Shown here: piece by piece, positions 1 to 7,376 of the stretch
Layout: each line of letters starts with the position of its first letter
Position numbering within the stretch: the first letter of the stretch is position 1
Virus record (IMG/VR): IMGVR_UViG_3300037264_000723
Coordinates: 1 to 47,225 of that record
From: a virus
DNA length: 47,225 nt
Strand: one strand, 5' to 3'
Program-made: the position numbers and the translations under genes
The notes under the pieces: generated by a model
Databases searched by the model: none
Seen by the model: only the letters and a program-made list of their open reading frames with translations
Told to the model about the DNA's origin: nothing

Positions 1-663
1 GAACTTGTCGGGGAATTCCTTCTTGACCTCTTTCGTGATGAGGGCGAGCTGCCGCCCAAGCGTCTCGTTGTTGAAGCCGCCATCGTTGGATTCGACCAGT
101 TCCTGCCAGACGCCTTCGGCGAACTTGTTCATCCGCTTGGAGGTCTTGAACCACTGATTGTCCTTCACCCATTCGGTGAATTCCTCGGGTATTTCAACCT
201 TCGCTGGCTCCTCGGTTTTGCCGTTGGGCTTGGCTTCCTTCGCCTTGTCGATCTGATCGGAGATGGCCTCGACCTTGGCGTCGTCGCCCTCCTTCGCCGC
301 CTCCTTGCGTTCGGCTTTCAGTTTGGCGATGGCCTGCTCGACCGCGCGGTCCTGCTGCTGCTTGTTGGAATCGACGAGCCGCCTAACGAGCGCTTGCAGT
401 TGCACCGTCTCCCGCTCGAACTTCTTGAGCGCCGAGCGCATGATCGGCATTTCAGTGTGCGCCCGCTCCATATATTGTTCGGCCGTGAGCCAGTTCGCTG
501 GGTCGCCCTTGAAATACTTCTTGGGCGTCCACCCGGCCCTTGTCGCCATGGCCTTGACCTCGGCCTCGGAGAATTGCTCCTCCGCTTCGGCTTCCGGCTT
601 GGTCTCGGGCTCTTTCGTGTCCGCAGGCTTTTCGGCGGCGGTGATGTCGGCAACAATGCCCAT
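1..663 (-). CDS. Capsid scaffolding protein (3' end cut by window)
   Basis: An open frame of 221 codons runs off the left edge, so the C-terminus is missing. The product is very acidic at the N-terminus, then has a short W/Y-rich segment (about residues 45-70), then a long charged helix with many Q, K, E and R from about residue 75 to 145, as expected for a coiled-coil scaffold. It lies directly after the GroES-like gene and before the edge. In podovirus gene order the scaffold precedes the major capsid gene, and a capsid gene is cut at the other edge. Scaffold proteins direct procapsid assembly and leave before packaging. The call rests on position and composition, not on a diagnostic motif. 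Confidence 0.7.
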   Translation of the reverse strand, partial: MGIVADITAAEKPADTKEPETKPEAEAEEQFSEAEVKAMATRAGWTPKKYFKGDPANWLTAEQYMERAHTEMPIMRSALKKFERETVQLQALVRRLVDSNKQQQDRAVEQAIAKLKAERKEAAKEGDDAKVEAISDQIDKAKEAKPNGKTEEPAKVEIPEEFTEWVKDNQWFKTSKRMNKFAEGVWQELVESNDGGFNNETLGRQLALITKEVKKEFPDKF

Positions 664-664
664 G

Positions 665-1057
665 CTAGACCTCCATGCCGGCGATGTCGGTGTCTTGGAG
701 CAGGCGATAGCGCTTACCGTCCTTGCCCTCGATCACGACGCCAGCGTATTTGGCGATGAATACGCGGTTGCCCGCTTCGGGCGATGTTCCGGGCCACTTC
801 CGGTCGGAATGAGGCCAATCGGTGAACGAGCACGCCCCGATGGCAACGAGAACGCCCGTGCAGACCGCGAAATCGTTGGTTTCCTTCGTCGATTCCGGCA
901 GGAACACTCCGCCTACGGACTTTTCGGACACTTCATCAGGGAGAACGAGAACTTTCGTCCCTACGGGGACCATTCCGCTCGTGTTTTTGGCCGCCTTGGC
1001 CTGGATCGTGACGATTCTGTTCGCATTGGCGGGCGAGGCGAGGCGGTCAGGGTTCAT
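665..1057 (-). CDS. GroES-like co-chaperonin
   Basis: A 130-aa protein with the chaperonin-10 fold signature: a P-V-G-T-K-V-L-V-L-P-D strand near residues 29-39, a glycine-containing segment ending in VFLPEST, a central VCTGVLVAIG strand, and the C-terminal run AGVVIEGKDGKRYRLL found in Cpn10 proteins. It should bind host GroEL through the segment after the first strands and alter the folding cage. The gene sits between the portal block and the scaffold/capsid genes, so its likely client is the capsid protein, as for T4 gp31. The frame is open 13 codons further upstream; the inner ATG is chosen because it gives a short 11-nt overlap with the preceding gene. Confidence 0.85.
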   Translation of the reverse strand: MNPDRLASPANANRIVTIQAKAAKNTSGMVPVGTKVLVLPDEVSEKSVGGVFLPESTKETNDFAVCTGVLVAIGACSFTDWPHSDRKWPGTSPEAGNRVFIAKYAGVVIEGKDGKRYRLLQDTDIAGMEV

Positions 1058-1286
1058 TGTGGTTCTCTGTTGTCTCGGTTCCGTAGAACTTTTCAATGTC
1101 GGCGAAGGAAATTCTGCTGAGATCGTCGTAATTCTGGCAGCGGATGATCGCTTCCTGAAGTTTCTCGCCGCTGAACTTTCCCTGAGCGAGACCTTCGGCG
1201 ATTTGCGCGCGATGGTCGCGAAGATACTGCTTCAGCTTAGGCCAGCCGGGTGAGGAGACGAGCGATTCCCAGTCTTCTTTGTTCAT
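1047..1286 (-). CDS. Small conserved phage head-module protein
   Basis: 79 aa, hydrophilic, with an SPGW-containing start and a C-terminal DLSRISFADIEKFYG segment. I know similar proteins between portal and scaffold genes in related podoviruses, but not their function. The start is fixed by an ATGA overlap with the preceding 66-aa gene and a GGGAAG ribosome site. The frame could extend 25 codons upstream, but that would run through the neighbouring gene. Confidence 0.7.
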   Translation of the reverse strand: MNKEDWESLVSSPGWPKLKQYLRDHRAQIAEGLAQGKFSGEKLQEAIIRCQNYDDLSRISFADIEKFYGTETTENHNEP

Positions 1287-1483
1287 TGGCGTGCTTCCCG
1301 CGCTAAATGTGCGCAATACCTTTCGTACCAAAAGAGGTCTAAGACAGGAGCTGTGAGCCATACCGATGCGGCAAGCGACGAAATTCCCGTTCTCACTTGT
1401 ATTTCGCTGGCTTCGCGAGACAGCCTGTCAAAAGTGTCGGCCCTTGCCTGACGCATGGTCTCGAAAAATTCGCCGTCGCTCAT
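1283..1483 (-). CDS. Hypothetical protein, 66 aa
   Basis: Starts one base inside the portal stop (TAATG) and ends in an ATGA overlap with the next gene, so it is translationally coupled on both sides. The N-terminal half is a charged helix; a more hydrophobic stretch (AASVWLTAPVLDLFWY) follows. No recognised family. Confidence 0.65.
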   Translation of the reverse strand: MSDGEFFETMRQARADTFDRLSREASEIQVRTGISSLAASVWLTAPVLDLFWYERYCAHLAREARQ

Positions 1484-3450
1484 TACGGCTGCGCTCCATT
1501 GGGCTGGATTGGCGGCCCGCCGAGTTGCGGCGGCGGTTGCGGCATCGGGCCTGCTGGTTTACCGCCTTCGCCTTGCGGCTTCCGCATGTCGGCCATGGCC
1601 TTGAAGAATATCTTGTACGCTTCGAGTTGCTGTCCCGGCTCTTCCGCTTCGGCGCGCGCAATCGATTCGATAACGCGCGCCTTGTTGAGGTCGATCTTGG
1701 AATACGTTTCCTCGATTTCCGCTGTGAGTCTCGCAAGCGCAGCCAATGCTTCGGGCGGGGCCGCCTTCTGCTGCTCGAACAATTCCTCGATGTTCTCGAC
1801 GCCGACCGATTCCAACTGCCTGCGGGTAATCGCCATGGTGTTCATGCCCGGCTGGCCCTTGTAGCGTTCGAGATATTCGGCCCGCGCAATGCGCTGCATA
1901 TCCGCGACCATCGACGGATCGGAGACCGGCACGATGTCCATGGGATCGCCCTGGTAGTCCTCAGCCGAAAGCTGGGGCGCGTCCTGGAACATCTCATATT
2001 CTTCCTGGTCGAAGTATTTGCGGTTGATCGCGTAGAGCTTTTGGTACTCCTCCCCGAGCCCGCGATGGATGCGCTTGAAAATCGAGGTGAAGACCTTCAG
2101 CCCCTGCTCGATCAGCGCAAGTGCAGTCCCCGGCTGCATCGTCTGGGCACTGACTTCTCCGGTGAGAACGTCCTTGACGCTTGCGACTTCGCGCGCCGCG
2201 TCGATCAGCAATCCGAGCAACTGAAACAGCACGGGCGACGGGCCGGGAAATGTAAGCGGCACGACGTTGTCGCGAGCAGTAGAACCGGAAACATCGACCT
2301 CCTTGTATTCGCCAGGTGAAAACCGGAGTGTCCCGCCTTTGAGACGAAGCCCAGAGCCGATGAAGCCGCCGCCCGTATTTGCAAGCGTGCCAGCATCGAG
2401 AAGCTGATTGATGACCGTATTGATGGATTCGTTCAGTGGGCTGAGCAACCAGCCGAACCCGATATCGTAGAATCCTCCATCGGGATTGGGCACGAACGGT
2501 ATCTTGGTGAAATACTCAACCGGGTCGATGCCGACGATCTTTCCGGGAAACATGCGGATCGTGTCCGCATCCCAATTCGCTCTTACGCGGCAGACTTGCT
2601 GCGTCTGTTTGTGGACGGTGATGATGTACGGCTCTGTGTATCCGTCGCCGTCCAAATCCCACCGGCGATGCTGTTCGAGGAACTTATGCGGCGCGTCTTC
2701 ATCATCCCCCCCGCCTTCGGCTATGCCGTAATCGAACGAGCGGAACGTGCCGGATAAAATCCGCTCGGCGATTTCGTGCGGGTACAGTTCAAAACAGTGC
2801 GTTACTCTTGGGGCGGTCGCCAGCGACTTCGCGGAATGATTGACGATAAGGTCGAACGCCGAAACGTAATCGGAGCGCGGCCTTCCGAGATCCGGAGAGA
2901 AGAACGTCTTCTTGAACCCGCAGCCGATGATCGGGATGGCGTGCATCATCCGGTCTACGTCGGATTCCCATTCCTTCATGCGCTTCAGGAGCTGCCAGCT
3001 CATGTGCGCGCAAATGCGCTCGCCGCGTGCTTTCTTGGTTCCTCCGGGGTCTGCCCCCATGATTTCGCAGCGCACGACCTTCGCGCCCATGATGATCGCC
3101 GGATAGGCGCGGGCAGCGAATTGTATCGCCGCGCTCGTCATGATCGGGAAGCGCACATTGGCCGCGCCCGGCCACGGGAAGGTCTTGGGCTTCGCATTTT
3201 GCAGCGCTAAGTCCATGCCGGCGCGGACGCGCTTTTCCCACTCAGCTCTGGAACTCTCGTCGATGCGGGTCTCGCGGCAAACCTTCTGGCCCATGGCCGT
3301 GAGCTTGTCGGGAGTGAGTTGGAAGATATCGTTGTCGATGGCGAGGTTGGGGACTTTGGCGAGCTGCTGAAGGCGGGTCAGCGGGTCGGCTTGCGGCTGC
3401 TGTTGCTGCGATTCATCCGTGTAGTCGTCGGCAACGTCGGTGTAGGCCAT
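1483..3450 (-). CDS. Portal protein
   Basis: 655 aa, within the usual range for podovirus portals. It follows the large terminase and precedes the scaffold. The N-terminal quarter has the pattern seen in P22-like and related portals: a long helix with EWEKRVRAGMDLALQ, then FPWPGAANVRFPIMTSAA, a motif I associate with this family. The middle holds alternating strands, and residues about 400-480 hold helical wing/stem segments (SVKDVLTGE). The C-terminus is proline- and glutamine-rich. The dodecameric ring forms the DNA entry vertex and docks the terminase. The start overlaps the stop of the 44-aa ORF (TGATG). Confidence 0.9.
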   Translation of the reverse strand: MAYTDVADDYTDESQQQQPQADPLTRLQQLAKVPNLAIDNDIFQLTPDKLTAMGQKVCRETRIDESSRAEWEKRVRAGMDLALQNAKPKTFPWPGAANVRFPIMTSAAIQFAARAYPAIIMGAKVVRCEIMGADPGGTKKARGERICAHMSWQLLKRMKEWESDVDRMMHAIPIIGCGFKKTFFSPDLGRPRSDYVSAFDLIVNHSAKSLATAPRVTHCFELYPHEIAERILSGTFRSFDYGIAEGGGDDEDAPHKFLEQHRRWDLDGDGYTEPYIITVHKQTQQVCRVRANWDADTIRMFPGKIVGIDPVEYFTKIPFVPNPDGGFYDIGFGWLLSPLNESINTVINQLLDAGTLANTGGGFIGSGLRLKGGTLRFSPGEYKEVDVSGSTARDNVVPLTFPGPSPVLFQLLGLLIDAAREVASVKDVLTGEVSAQTMQPGTALALIEQGLKVFTSIFKRIHRGLGEEYQKLYAINRKYFDQEEYEMFQDAPQLSAEDYQGDPMDIVPVSDPSMVADMQRIARAEYLERYKGQPGMNTMAITRRQLESVGVENIEELFEQQKAAPPEALAALARLTAEIEETYSKIDLNKARVIESIARAEAEEPGQQLEAYKIFFKAMADMRKPQGEGGKPAGPMPQPPPQLGGPPIQPNGAQP

Positions 3451-3584
3451 CAGCCCATTTCCTTCAGGTTCCAGGGCAATAGCAGGTTTAGATAGTTCCG
3501 ATATTCCCGGTTCGCGATGCCCTGGCCGAATTTCGTCAGGGCCTTCGCCGCGTTGCGTTTCTTGCGTTTGCTTTTTTTCGCCAT
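3450..3584 (-). CDS. 44-aa ORF carrying a fragment of the ejection-protein motif
   Basis: Begins 2 nt after the terminase stop and ends in a TGATG overlap with portal, which supports translation. The N-terminus is strongly basic (MAKKSKRKKR). Residues 15-33 (ALTKFGQGIANREYRNYLN) closely match residues in the gp7-like ejection protein encoded at 33747-34865. The similarity extends to the DNA: 3485-3546 matches 34079-34140 at about 54 of 62 positions, with a 24-nt perfect core. It looks like a duplicated piece of the ejection gene domesticated as a micro-ORF. Function unknown. Confidence 0.55.
   Translation of the reverse strand: MAKKSKRKKRNAAKALTKFGQGIANREYRNYLNLLLPWNLKEMG
3485..3546. repeat. 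Dispersed repeat, copy 1 (partner 34079-34140)
   Basis: Aligned by eye without gaps to 34079-34140, with 8 mismatches in 62 nt. The core 3509-3532 is identical to 34103-34126. Both copies lie on the same strand in coding sequence and in a corresponding reading frame, so this is a duplicated coding segment rather than a regulatory repeat. Confidence 0.85.
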
Positions 3585-3585
3585 C

Positions 3586-4983
3586 CTAGTACCCAGTTGT
3601 GGCGTTCCTTTCGCTTTCGGCGGCACGCTTCGCGTGCTCGTGGTCTTCCGACTGATCGACCCGGCCCGGAACGGTCATGGTGTCGAACAGATCGGCCAGG
3701 AGCCACACCAGCGCATCGACGCGGTCGAGGAGTTCCCCGGTAACGCGCGTTGCCGCGCGCTCGGGCGTGAAGCCCACCATCTGGTCTTCGAGGTCTGGGA
3801 ACGTGCCAACGTGGCTCACTCGGTTCTGCTCGTACAGCGCGCTTGCCGGTTCGGCGCGAACATACTTGCCTCTTGTGGCTCTTACTAGTCCCACCGGCAC
3901 ATCGGTTGCAACCGCCTTGATGCAGCGCTCGACCATCTCGCCGCCTTGGTTGGCTTCAGCGACGATACGATCAGCCTCGAACTTCCGGTACATGGCGACG
4001 GCCCTACGCGCCCATTGATCGGGAGACCCGCGCATGGAAGCATCTTCGAGAACGAACCCGTGCTGTGCCGCGCTTACACCCCCAACGATGATCCCCGTCT
4101 CGGCCGATGAATCGCCGGAGGTGATTGCCGGGTCTACAGCTACCGTCAATCTTACCAAGTCTGGCACGTCGGCCATGCGGACGACGCGGTTCTCATCCAG
4201 GTTCTTGCGGCTCCACAGGGCGCCTGGGATGTCCTCCAGAATCTCGGCCTCGATCTCCTGCCGGCCAAGGCGGGTCCCAAAGTAGCGGTCGATGACGTTG
4301 TGCTTGAAGGACGGAGCCAGCCAGTTCAGATTTTCATGGCTGGAAAAGCGCGTCACCACCACGCGCGGGTCCTTCACGAGCTTGAAAATCAGGGGGATCG
4401 GTCTCGGCGTCGAAGTCGCGCACCACTGGGGATGTTTCCCCAGCCGGAGCCCGAGCAGCATCTGGTCATAGACTTCGGCCGCATAGCGCATCTTGAACAG
4501 TTCGTCGATCCAGACCCGGTCATACTGAGGCCCGCGCAACTGCTCGGGCTCTCTCGCGTCAAAGAGGGTCGCGACCGCCCCGTGCTTGTCCCAGGTCAGA
4601 CGGCGCTTCGATGGTTCATACCGGGGCTTATCCCAAGGCGGGCTGATCGCCAGTATCCCGGACTCACCCTCGACCAGCACATCCCGCCCGTCCGCGCTGG
4701 TCTCGGCAATCAGGCCTATCCGCTTGCACCCATGCTTTTCCACCCCATCGCGTATCCATTCCGCCCCGGCCCTGGTCTTCCCTCCCCCTCGACCACCGAG
4801 CATCAACCACCCGTCCCAATCCCCTTCCGGGGCCATCTGCTTCGGCCGCGCCCATTTGGGCCAGTCGAAGTTCAGATACATCAGCTCCTCAGGGGTGAGC
4901 TTCTTGGTCAGCTCCCGCAGGGTCTTGGGAGACTGGCGCTCGGTCCAGCTTCGAGGGTCTTTGGGCTCAGGAGCGGCGACCAT
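3586..4983 (-). CDS. terL: Terminase large subunit (TerL)
   Basis: 465 aa. The ATPase domain shows a Walker A of the form GGRGGGKTRAGAEW near residues 63-76 and a Walker B VWIDE near 157, followed by an ATSTPRP motor-coupling motif. The C-terminal RNase-H-like nuclease begins at VDPAITSGDSSAETG, with the first catalytic aspartate in VDP and a further acidic site in RVDALVW near the end. The enzyme cuts concatemers and pumps DNA into the procapsid. It starts in a TAATG overlap with the upstream gene. The small subunit is not adjacent: it lies about 1.5 kb upstream, separated by several small ORFs. Confidence 0.95.
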   Translation of the reverse strand: MVAAPEPKDPRSWTERQSPKTLRELTKKLTPEELMYLNFDWPKWARPKQMAPEGDWDGWLMLGGRGGGKTRAGAEWIRDGVEKHGCKRIGLIAETSADGRDVLVEGESGILAISPPWDKPRYEPSKRRLTWDKHGAVATLFDAREPEQLRGPQYDRVWIDELFKMRYAAEVYDQMLLGLRLGKHPQWCATSTPRPIPLIFKLVKDPRVVVTRFSSHENLNWLAPSFKHNVIDRYFGTRLGRQEIEAEILEDIPGALWSRKNLDENRVVRMADVPDLVRLTVAVDPAITSGDSSAETGIIVGGVSAAQHGFVLEDASMRGSPDQWARRAVAMYRKFEADRIVAEANQGGEMVERCIKAVATDVPVGLVRATRGKYVRAEPASALYEQNRVSHVGTFPDLEDQMVGFTPERAATRVTGELLDRVDALVWLLADLFDTMTVPGRVDQSEDHEHAKRAAESERNATTGY

Positions 4984-5315
4984 TAGGAGCCAGAGGCCGT
5001 TCGAAGCCTAAAAATGCCGCCAAGGTAAACATGCGTGCATTGGCTGTTCGGGTTCGCCACCGCTTCTTCCCAGGTTGCGCCGCAGGCGGAACAGACATTC
5101 CACGGGCGCTCCGGGTGAGGGTCGGCGGCGTACACCTTCAGCGCCGCCGCCACTGTCGCGCGCCAGTTCTCGCGGGTCGCCTCGGACAAGTTCTCCCACC
5201 TGTCTATCACCCGAAGCGGCGAATCAACCGGCTCGTCAGGAAACTCCCGCCACGCCCTGCCGATCATCTCCTCATAGGCCGCCCTGGCCGCTCGCTCTAG
5301 CATCGCTTTCTCCAT
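4983..5315 (-). CDS. Small Cys-containing protein upstream of TerL
   Basis: 110 aa from the ATG at 5315, chosen because it overlaps the preceding stop (TGATG). The N-terminal half is helical (LERAARAAYEEMIGRAWREF). The C-terminal part has a CSAC knuckle near residue 75 and one further cysteine, so a full zinc site is not certain. The frame stays open to 5657, but that extension runs through the repeat-encoded hairpins and is unlikely to be used. No known function. Confidence 0.65.
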   Translation of the reverse strand: MEKAMLERAARAAYEEMIGRAWREFPDEPVDSPLRVIDRWENLSEATRENWRATVAAALKVYAADPHPERPWNVCSACGATWEEAVANPNSQCTHVYLGGIFRLRTASGS

Positions 5316-5518
5316 CAGTGCAGCGTATCCTGACCGACCCTTACAGGAACTTGCGCTTGGCGAAGCACATGTAGGAGTTCGGGCTTGTGTTCGCGAACAA
5401 CATGCACCCAGCGATGGACCGCCTCGCTTCTCCCCTTTGCCCTTATGTTGCCAGTGGGGGAGATTGCCAGCGAGACGCCATCGGCCGCCGCGCCACGGAT
5501 GATCGACTCCGGCGTCAT
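5315..5518 (-). CDS. 67-aa protein resembling a TubC-N docking domain
   Basis: The pattern AAADGVSLAISPTGNIRAKG followed by VHRWVHVVREHKPELLHVL resembles the small alpha-beta TubC N-terminal docking fold, common as a short ORF in phages. The ATG is inside an ATGA overlap with the upstream 58-aa ORF and the stop is inside a TGATG overlap with the downstream gene. The role in phage is not established. Confidence 0.65.
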   Translation of the reverse strand: MTPESIIRGAAADGVSLAISPTGNIRAKGRSEAVHRWVHVVREHKPELLHVLRQAQVPVRVGQDTLH

Positions 5519-5691
5519 ATCTCGACCTCGACCTCGGCGTCCCGAACGGTGCCATCCTTCTCGAAGGGTGCCACACCGTTTGCGTGGCACTCTTCGGCAA
5601 AACCGCCCGTTTTCCCGAAGGGTGCCACCGATCTTGTGTGGCACCCTTCGGTGGCACTCTTCGGCAGCTCCCATGACCAGCCGCTTCCCAT
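5515..5691 (-). CDS. 58-aa ORF encoded across the hairpin repeats
   Basis: Supported by coupling: its stop overlaps the next start as ATGA, and an AAGAG site precedes its ATG. Two internal peptide repeats are encoded by the DNA repeats, EGCHTRSVAPFGK and EECHANGVAPFEK, each with a Cys-His pair. The C-terminus is acidic (DAEVEVEI). The protein could be a small metal- or nucleic-acid-binding peptide, or merely a frame tolerated across a structured element. I do not recognise it. Confidence 0.5.
   Translation of the reverse strand: MGSGWSWELPKSATEGCHTRSVAPFGKTGGFAEECHANGVAPFEKDGTVRDAEVEVEI
5543..5664. repeat. Cluster of inverted and direct repeats forming hairpins
   Basis: The 13-mer CGAAGGGTGCCAC occurs at 5562-5574 and 5616-5628, and its complement, exact or with one change, at 5584-5596, 5638-5650 and 5652-5664 (approximate ends). 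A degenerate copy lies near 5543-5555. The pair at 5614-5651 makes a perfect 13-bp stem with an 11-nt loop. The first pair makes a similar stem with one G-T. Several reading frames on both strands stay open through it. It could be an RNA-processing or attenuation element, or a mobile REP-like palindrome. Confidence 0.8.
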
Positions 5692-5698
5692 CGCGCTC

Positions 5699-5842
5699 TT
5701 AACCGACCTGATCCGAAGGCAACCCTTCGCCCTCCCGCCTGACCACCGCCACCAGCGGGATACCCCCTACCGCCTGGATCGCCTCAACCCGGCGCTGGTA
5801 GGCCCGCAAAATCTTCGTCACGTCCGACGCCCTCAACCGCAA
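5699..5842 (-). CDS. Small hypothetical protein, 47 aa
   Basis: A TTG at 5842 follows a GGGAG site by 8 nt and opens a frame with a convincing helix (SDVTKILRAYQRRVEAIQAV) and a hydrophobic strand (GGIPLVAVV). The frame is open to a TTG at 5941, but that segment is low in complexity. The stop lies 7 nt before the 58-aa ORF. No family recognised. Confidence 0.45.
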   Translation of the reverse strand: MRLRASDVTKILRAYQRRVEAIQAVGGIPLVAVVRREGEGLPSDQVG

Positions 5843-5951
5843 AATTTTGCTCCCAAAATTTCCCGCCCGACTACTCGCCCAAAGACCGGGGGGGCCTTCC
5901 TGCCAGACCACCCCTACCCCTTCAGTAACCCCCAAAAACAACCTTGCCTAC

Positions 5952-5988
5952 CGTAATGTTTATGACTACGTTATTCTGTCACATTACG
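5952..5988. promoter_or_regulatory. AT-rich inverted repeat, candidate operator
   Basis: CGTAATGT at 5952-5959 and ACATTACG at 5981-5988 form a perfect 8-bp inverted repeat around an AT-rich core, a marked contrast to the GC-rich surroundings. It lies just upstream of a plus-strand small ORF (6001) and of minus-strand ORFs (from 5842), so it could bind a regulator or hold divergent promoters. A TATTCT at 5972-5977 could be a -10 for the plus-strand gene, but no good -35 is seen. Confidence 0.45.
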
Positions 5989-6000
5989 ATGAGCGTTACA

Positions 6001-6195
6001 ATGGCCCTGGTCCGCTGCCGATCCTGCGACGAACTCATCAACCCAATGGCCCGCCATGCCTGCCGCCCACGCCCCGAACCAACCACAGGCCCCACCGAAC
6101 AAGCCATGGCCGAACGCCTCGAACATCTCAAACGCCTCAACCGAGAACGCCAGCAGCGCTTCCGCGCCCGCCGCCAAAATACAGCCCACTCGTAA
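6001..6195 (+). CDS. Small CxxC protein with basic C-terminus
   Basis: 64 aa. Begins with MALVRCRSCDELI, a cysteine knuckle, with one more cysteine and a histidine soon after (RHAC), so a compact zinc site is possible. The C-terminal half is a strongly basic helix (LEHLKRLNRERQQRFRARR) suited to binding nucleic acid. An in-frame ATG lies 12 nt upstream; neither has a good ribosome site. It runs opposite to the packaging operon. Confidence 0.5.
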   Translation: MALVRCRSCDELINPMARHACRPRPEPTTGPTEQAMAERLEHLKRLNRERQQRFRARRQNTAHS

Positions 6196-6472
6196 GCCAC
6201 TGATACGGCTACAGTCCTAGTATTGTTTCACGTGGTGGCCCCCCAAGACACCCACACGGAGACATAACCGTCTTCGTCTCGACCGGGGGGTACGAGCCCC
6301 CTGCCGGCCCCGTCTGATCGTCAGTAACACCCTGGATTTATGGGCTGATCGGCTCGATCATGGGCCTGCGTCCTACTAGATGTAGGGTCAAGGGCCTCCA
6401 TGCACATGCACCATGCACACATAGTCGTGCAGTATCAATGGCTTAGCGTCCGATTTCCCATAATGGGTCTTA
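6196..6472. other. Gene-free interval between small ORF and terS
   Basis: 277 bp without a convincing ORF. It contains a GGGGG/CCCCC hairpin near 6285-6302, a perfect 6-bp inverted repeat TGATCG/CGATCA at 6346-6360, and three direct copies of CATGCAC near 6400-6417. Because it is next to the small terminase gene, these could be recognition sites for packaging initiation (pac or cos), but nothing here proves that. Confidence 0.4.
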
Positions 6473-7048
6473 TCATACACTCTCTGGCGGGCCTTCGATG
6501 CGCTCGGCCAGGCCGGCTAGCTTCTGGCTAACGGCCGCGCTGATCCCGACCACGTTGACCGTGACCGATGCCTGCCCTGGTCCGACGTGGTCTCCATACT
6601 TGGCCGGATGCAGTTTGGCGATAAACCATTTGCGTGTGTCAACCCGGAGCCTAGACCGTTGAATATGTTCATGATTTGCGAGCCAGCCAGGATTGGTCGG
6701 ATCGTTCTTCTCCATCCAATCGTTGCGGCCGTCGTCGGCAATATCAAGCGTTTCCTCGAAGATCGCATCCGCGCGATCTTCGCGCGCTCGGGCGTAGCGT
6801 TTAGCGAAATAAGACTGCAAATCCATCCAGTCATAGATTGTATTCGCCGCAGGCATGTCTGGCAGTGCGCAGATTGATCTGAGGCTTTTGCCTTGGGAGA
6901 TGAGGGATATGATGATTGAGGCTGTGGCTTCGCTGTAGGCTGTGGGACAGCCCCGGTCTGATGCTTGATAGTGGATTGCCGACAATGGCGATGCGGTTTC
7001 AGCGTGGCTGAATGCGGCCTGTGGCTCGAGATCGGCAAAGTCTGACAT
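6473..7048 (-). CDS. terS: Terminase small subunit (TerS)
   Basis: 191 aa. An N-terminal helix-turn-helix region (IIISLISQGKSLRSICALP, then ANTIYDWM) is followed by AKRYARAREDRADAIFEETLDIADD and a late RLRVDTRKWFIAKLHPAKYGD segment, both familiar from phage small-terminase proteins. TerS selects viral DNA and stimulates TerL. It is the first gene of the leftward packaging operon, with its start facing the divergent control region before the ArdC cassette. Confidence 0.9.
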   Translation of the reverse strand: MSDFADLEPQAAFSHAETASPLSAIHYQASDRGCPTAYSEATASIIISLISQGKSLRSICALPDMPAANTIYDWMDLQSYFAKRYARAREDRADAIFEETLDIADDGRNDWMEKNDPTNPGWLANHEHIQRSRLRVDTRKWFIAKLHPAKYGDHVGPGQASVTVNVVGISAAVSQKLAGLAERIEGPPESV

Positions 7049-7065
7049 GAGGTTTACCCTACCAC

Positions 7066-7136
7066 AGGTGCGGCGGAATGTCGCACCTTAAATCGCAATC
7101 GATCGCTTGCCATCGTAGGTCGCAATGACCTATTGT
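7066..7136 (+). promoter_or_regulatory. Inverted repeat and candidate promoter before the ArdC cassette
   Basis: AGGTGCG (7066-7072) and CGCACCT (7082-7088) form a 7-bp stem around CGGAATGT. Downstream, TTGCCA (7107-7112) and TATTGT (7131-7136) are spaced by 18 nt, a reasonable sigma-70 promoter. The 13-mer CGGAATGTCGCAC here recurs at 8241-8253 next to a second promoter, suggesting a shared operator. Confidence 0.55.
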
Positions 7137-7163
7137 CCGCTCATTGAAACGGGAGGACATGAC

Positions 7164-7376
7164 ATGTCTAGGTTCAAGTCGGGACGCGACCCTTACTGGC
7201 TTACCTCGCGCTTTGCGGGAAAGACTGCCGATGGCACGGCTTACCCAGCAGGCACATTGATCTTTTGGTACCCGAATAGTCGCACTGCGCTTGTTGGCGC
7301 TAAGGCTGAACAAGCCGCCCGCGACTTTGAGGCCGCACGGGCGGATGAAGCCTTTACGACAGGGGAATGGTCATGA
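7164..7376 (+). CDS. Small protein coupled to ArdC
   Basis: 70 aa, start chosen for the GGAGG site 7 nt before the ATG. It begins MSRFKSGRDPYWLTSRFAGK and has a YPAGTLIFWYPNSR stretch. From memory, related plasmid and phage proteins beside ArdC carry cysteine pairs in a zinc ribbon; here those positions hold no cysteine, so this would be a metal-free version. The stop overlaps the ArdC start (ATGA), so the two are made together. Confidence 0.65.
   Translation: MSRFKSGRDPYWLTSRFAGKTADGTAYPAGTLIFWYPNSRTALVGAKAEQAARDFEAARADEAFTTGEWS

Noticed and set aside
263-1120. Long plus-strand ORF over the scaffold and GroES genes
   Set aside because: It is the antisense shadow of two genes with clear protein character; its own product is a Ser/Arg-rich sequence without domains or ribosome site.
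5387-5956. 189-codon plus-strand ORF through the hairpin repeats
   Set aside because: Proline/histidine-rich, no ribosome site, and overlaps several coupled minus-strand ORFs. Open because of high GC content.
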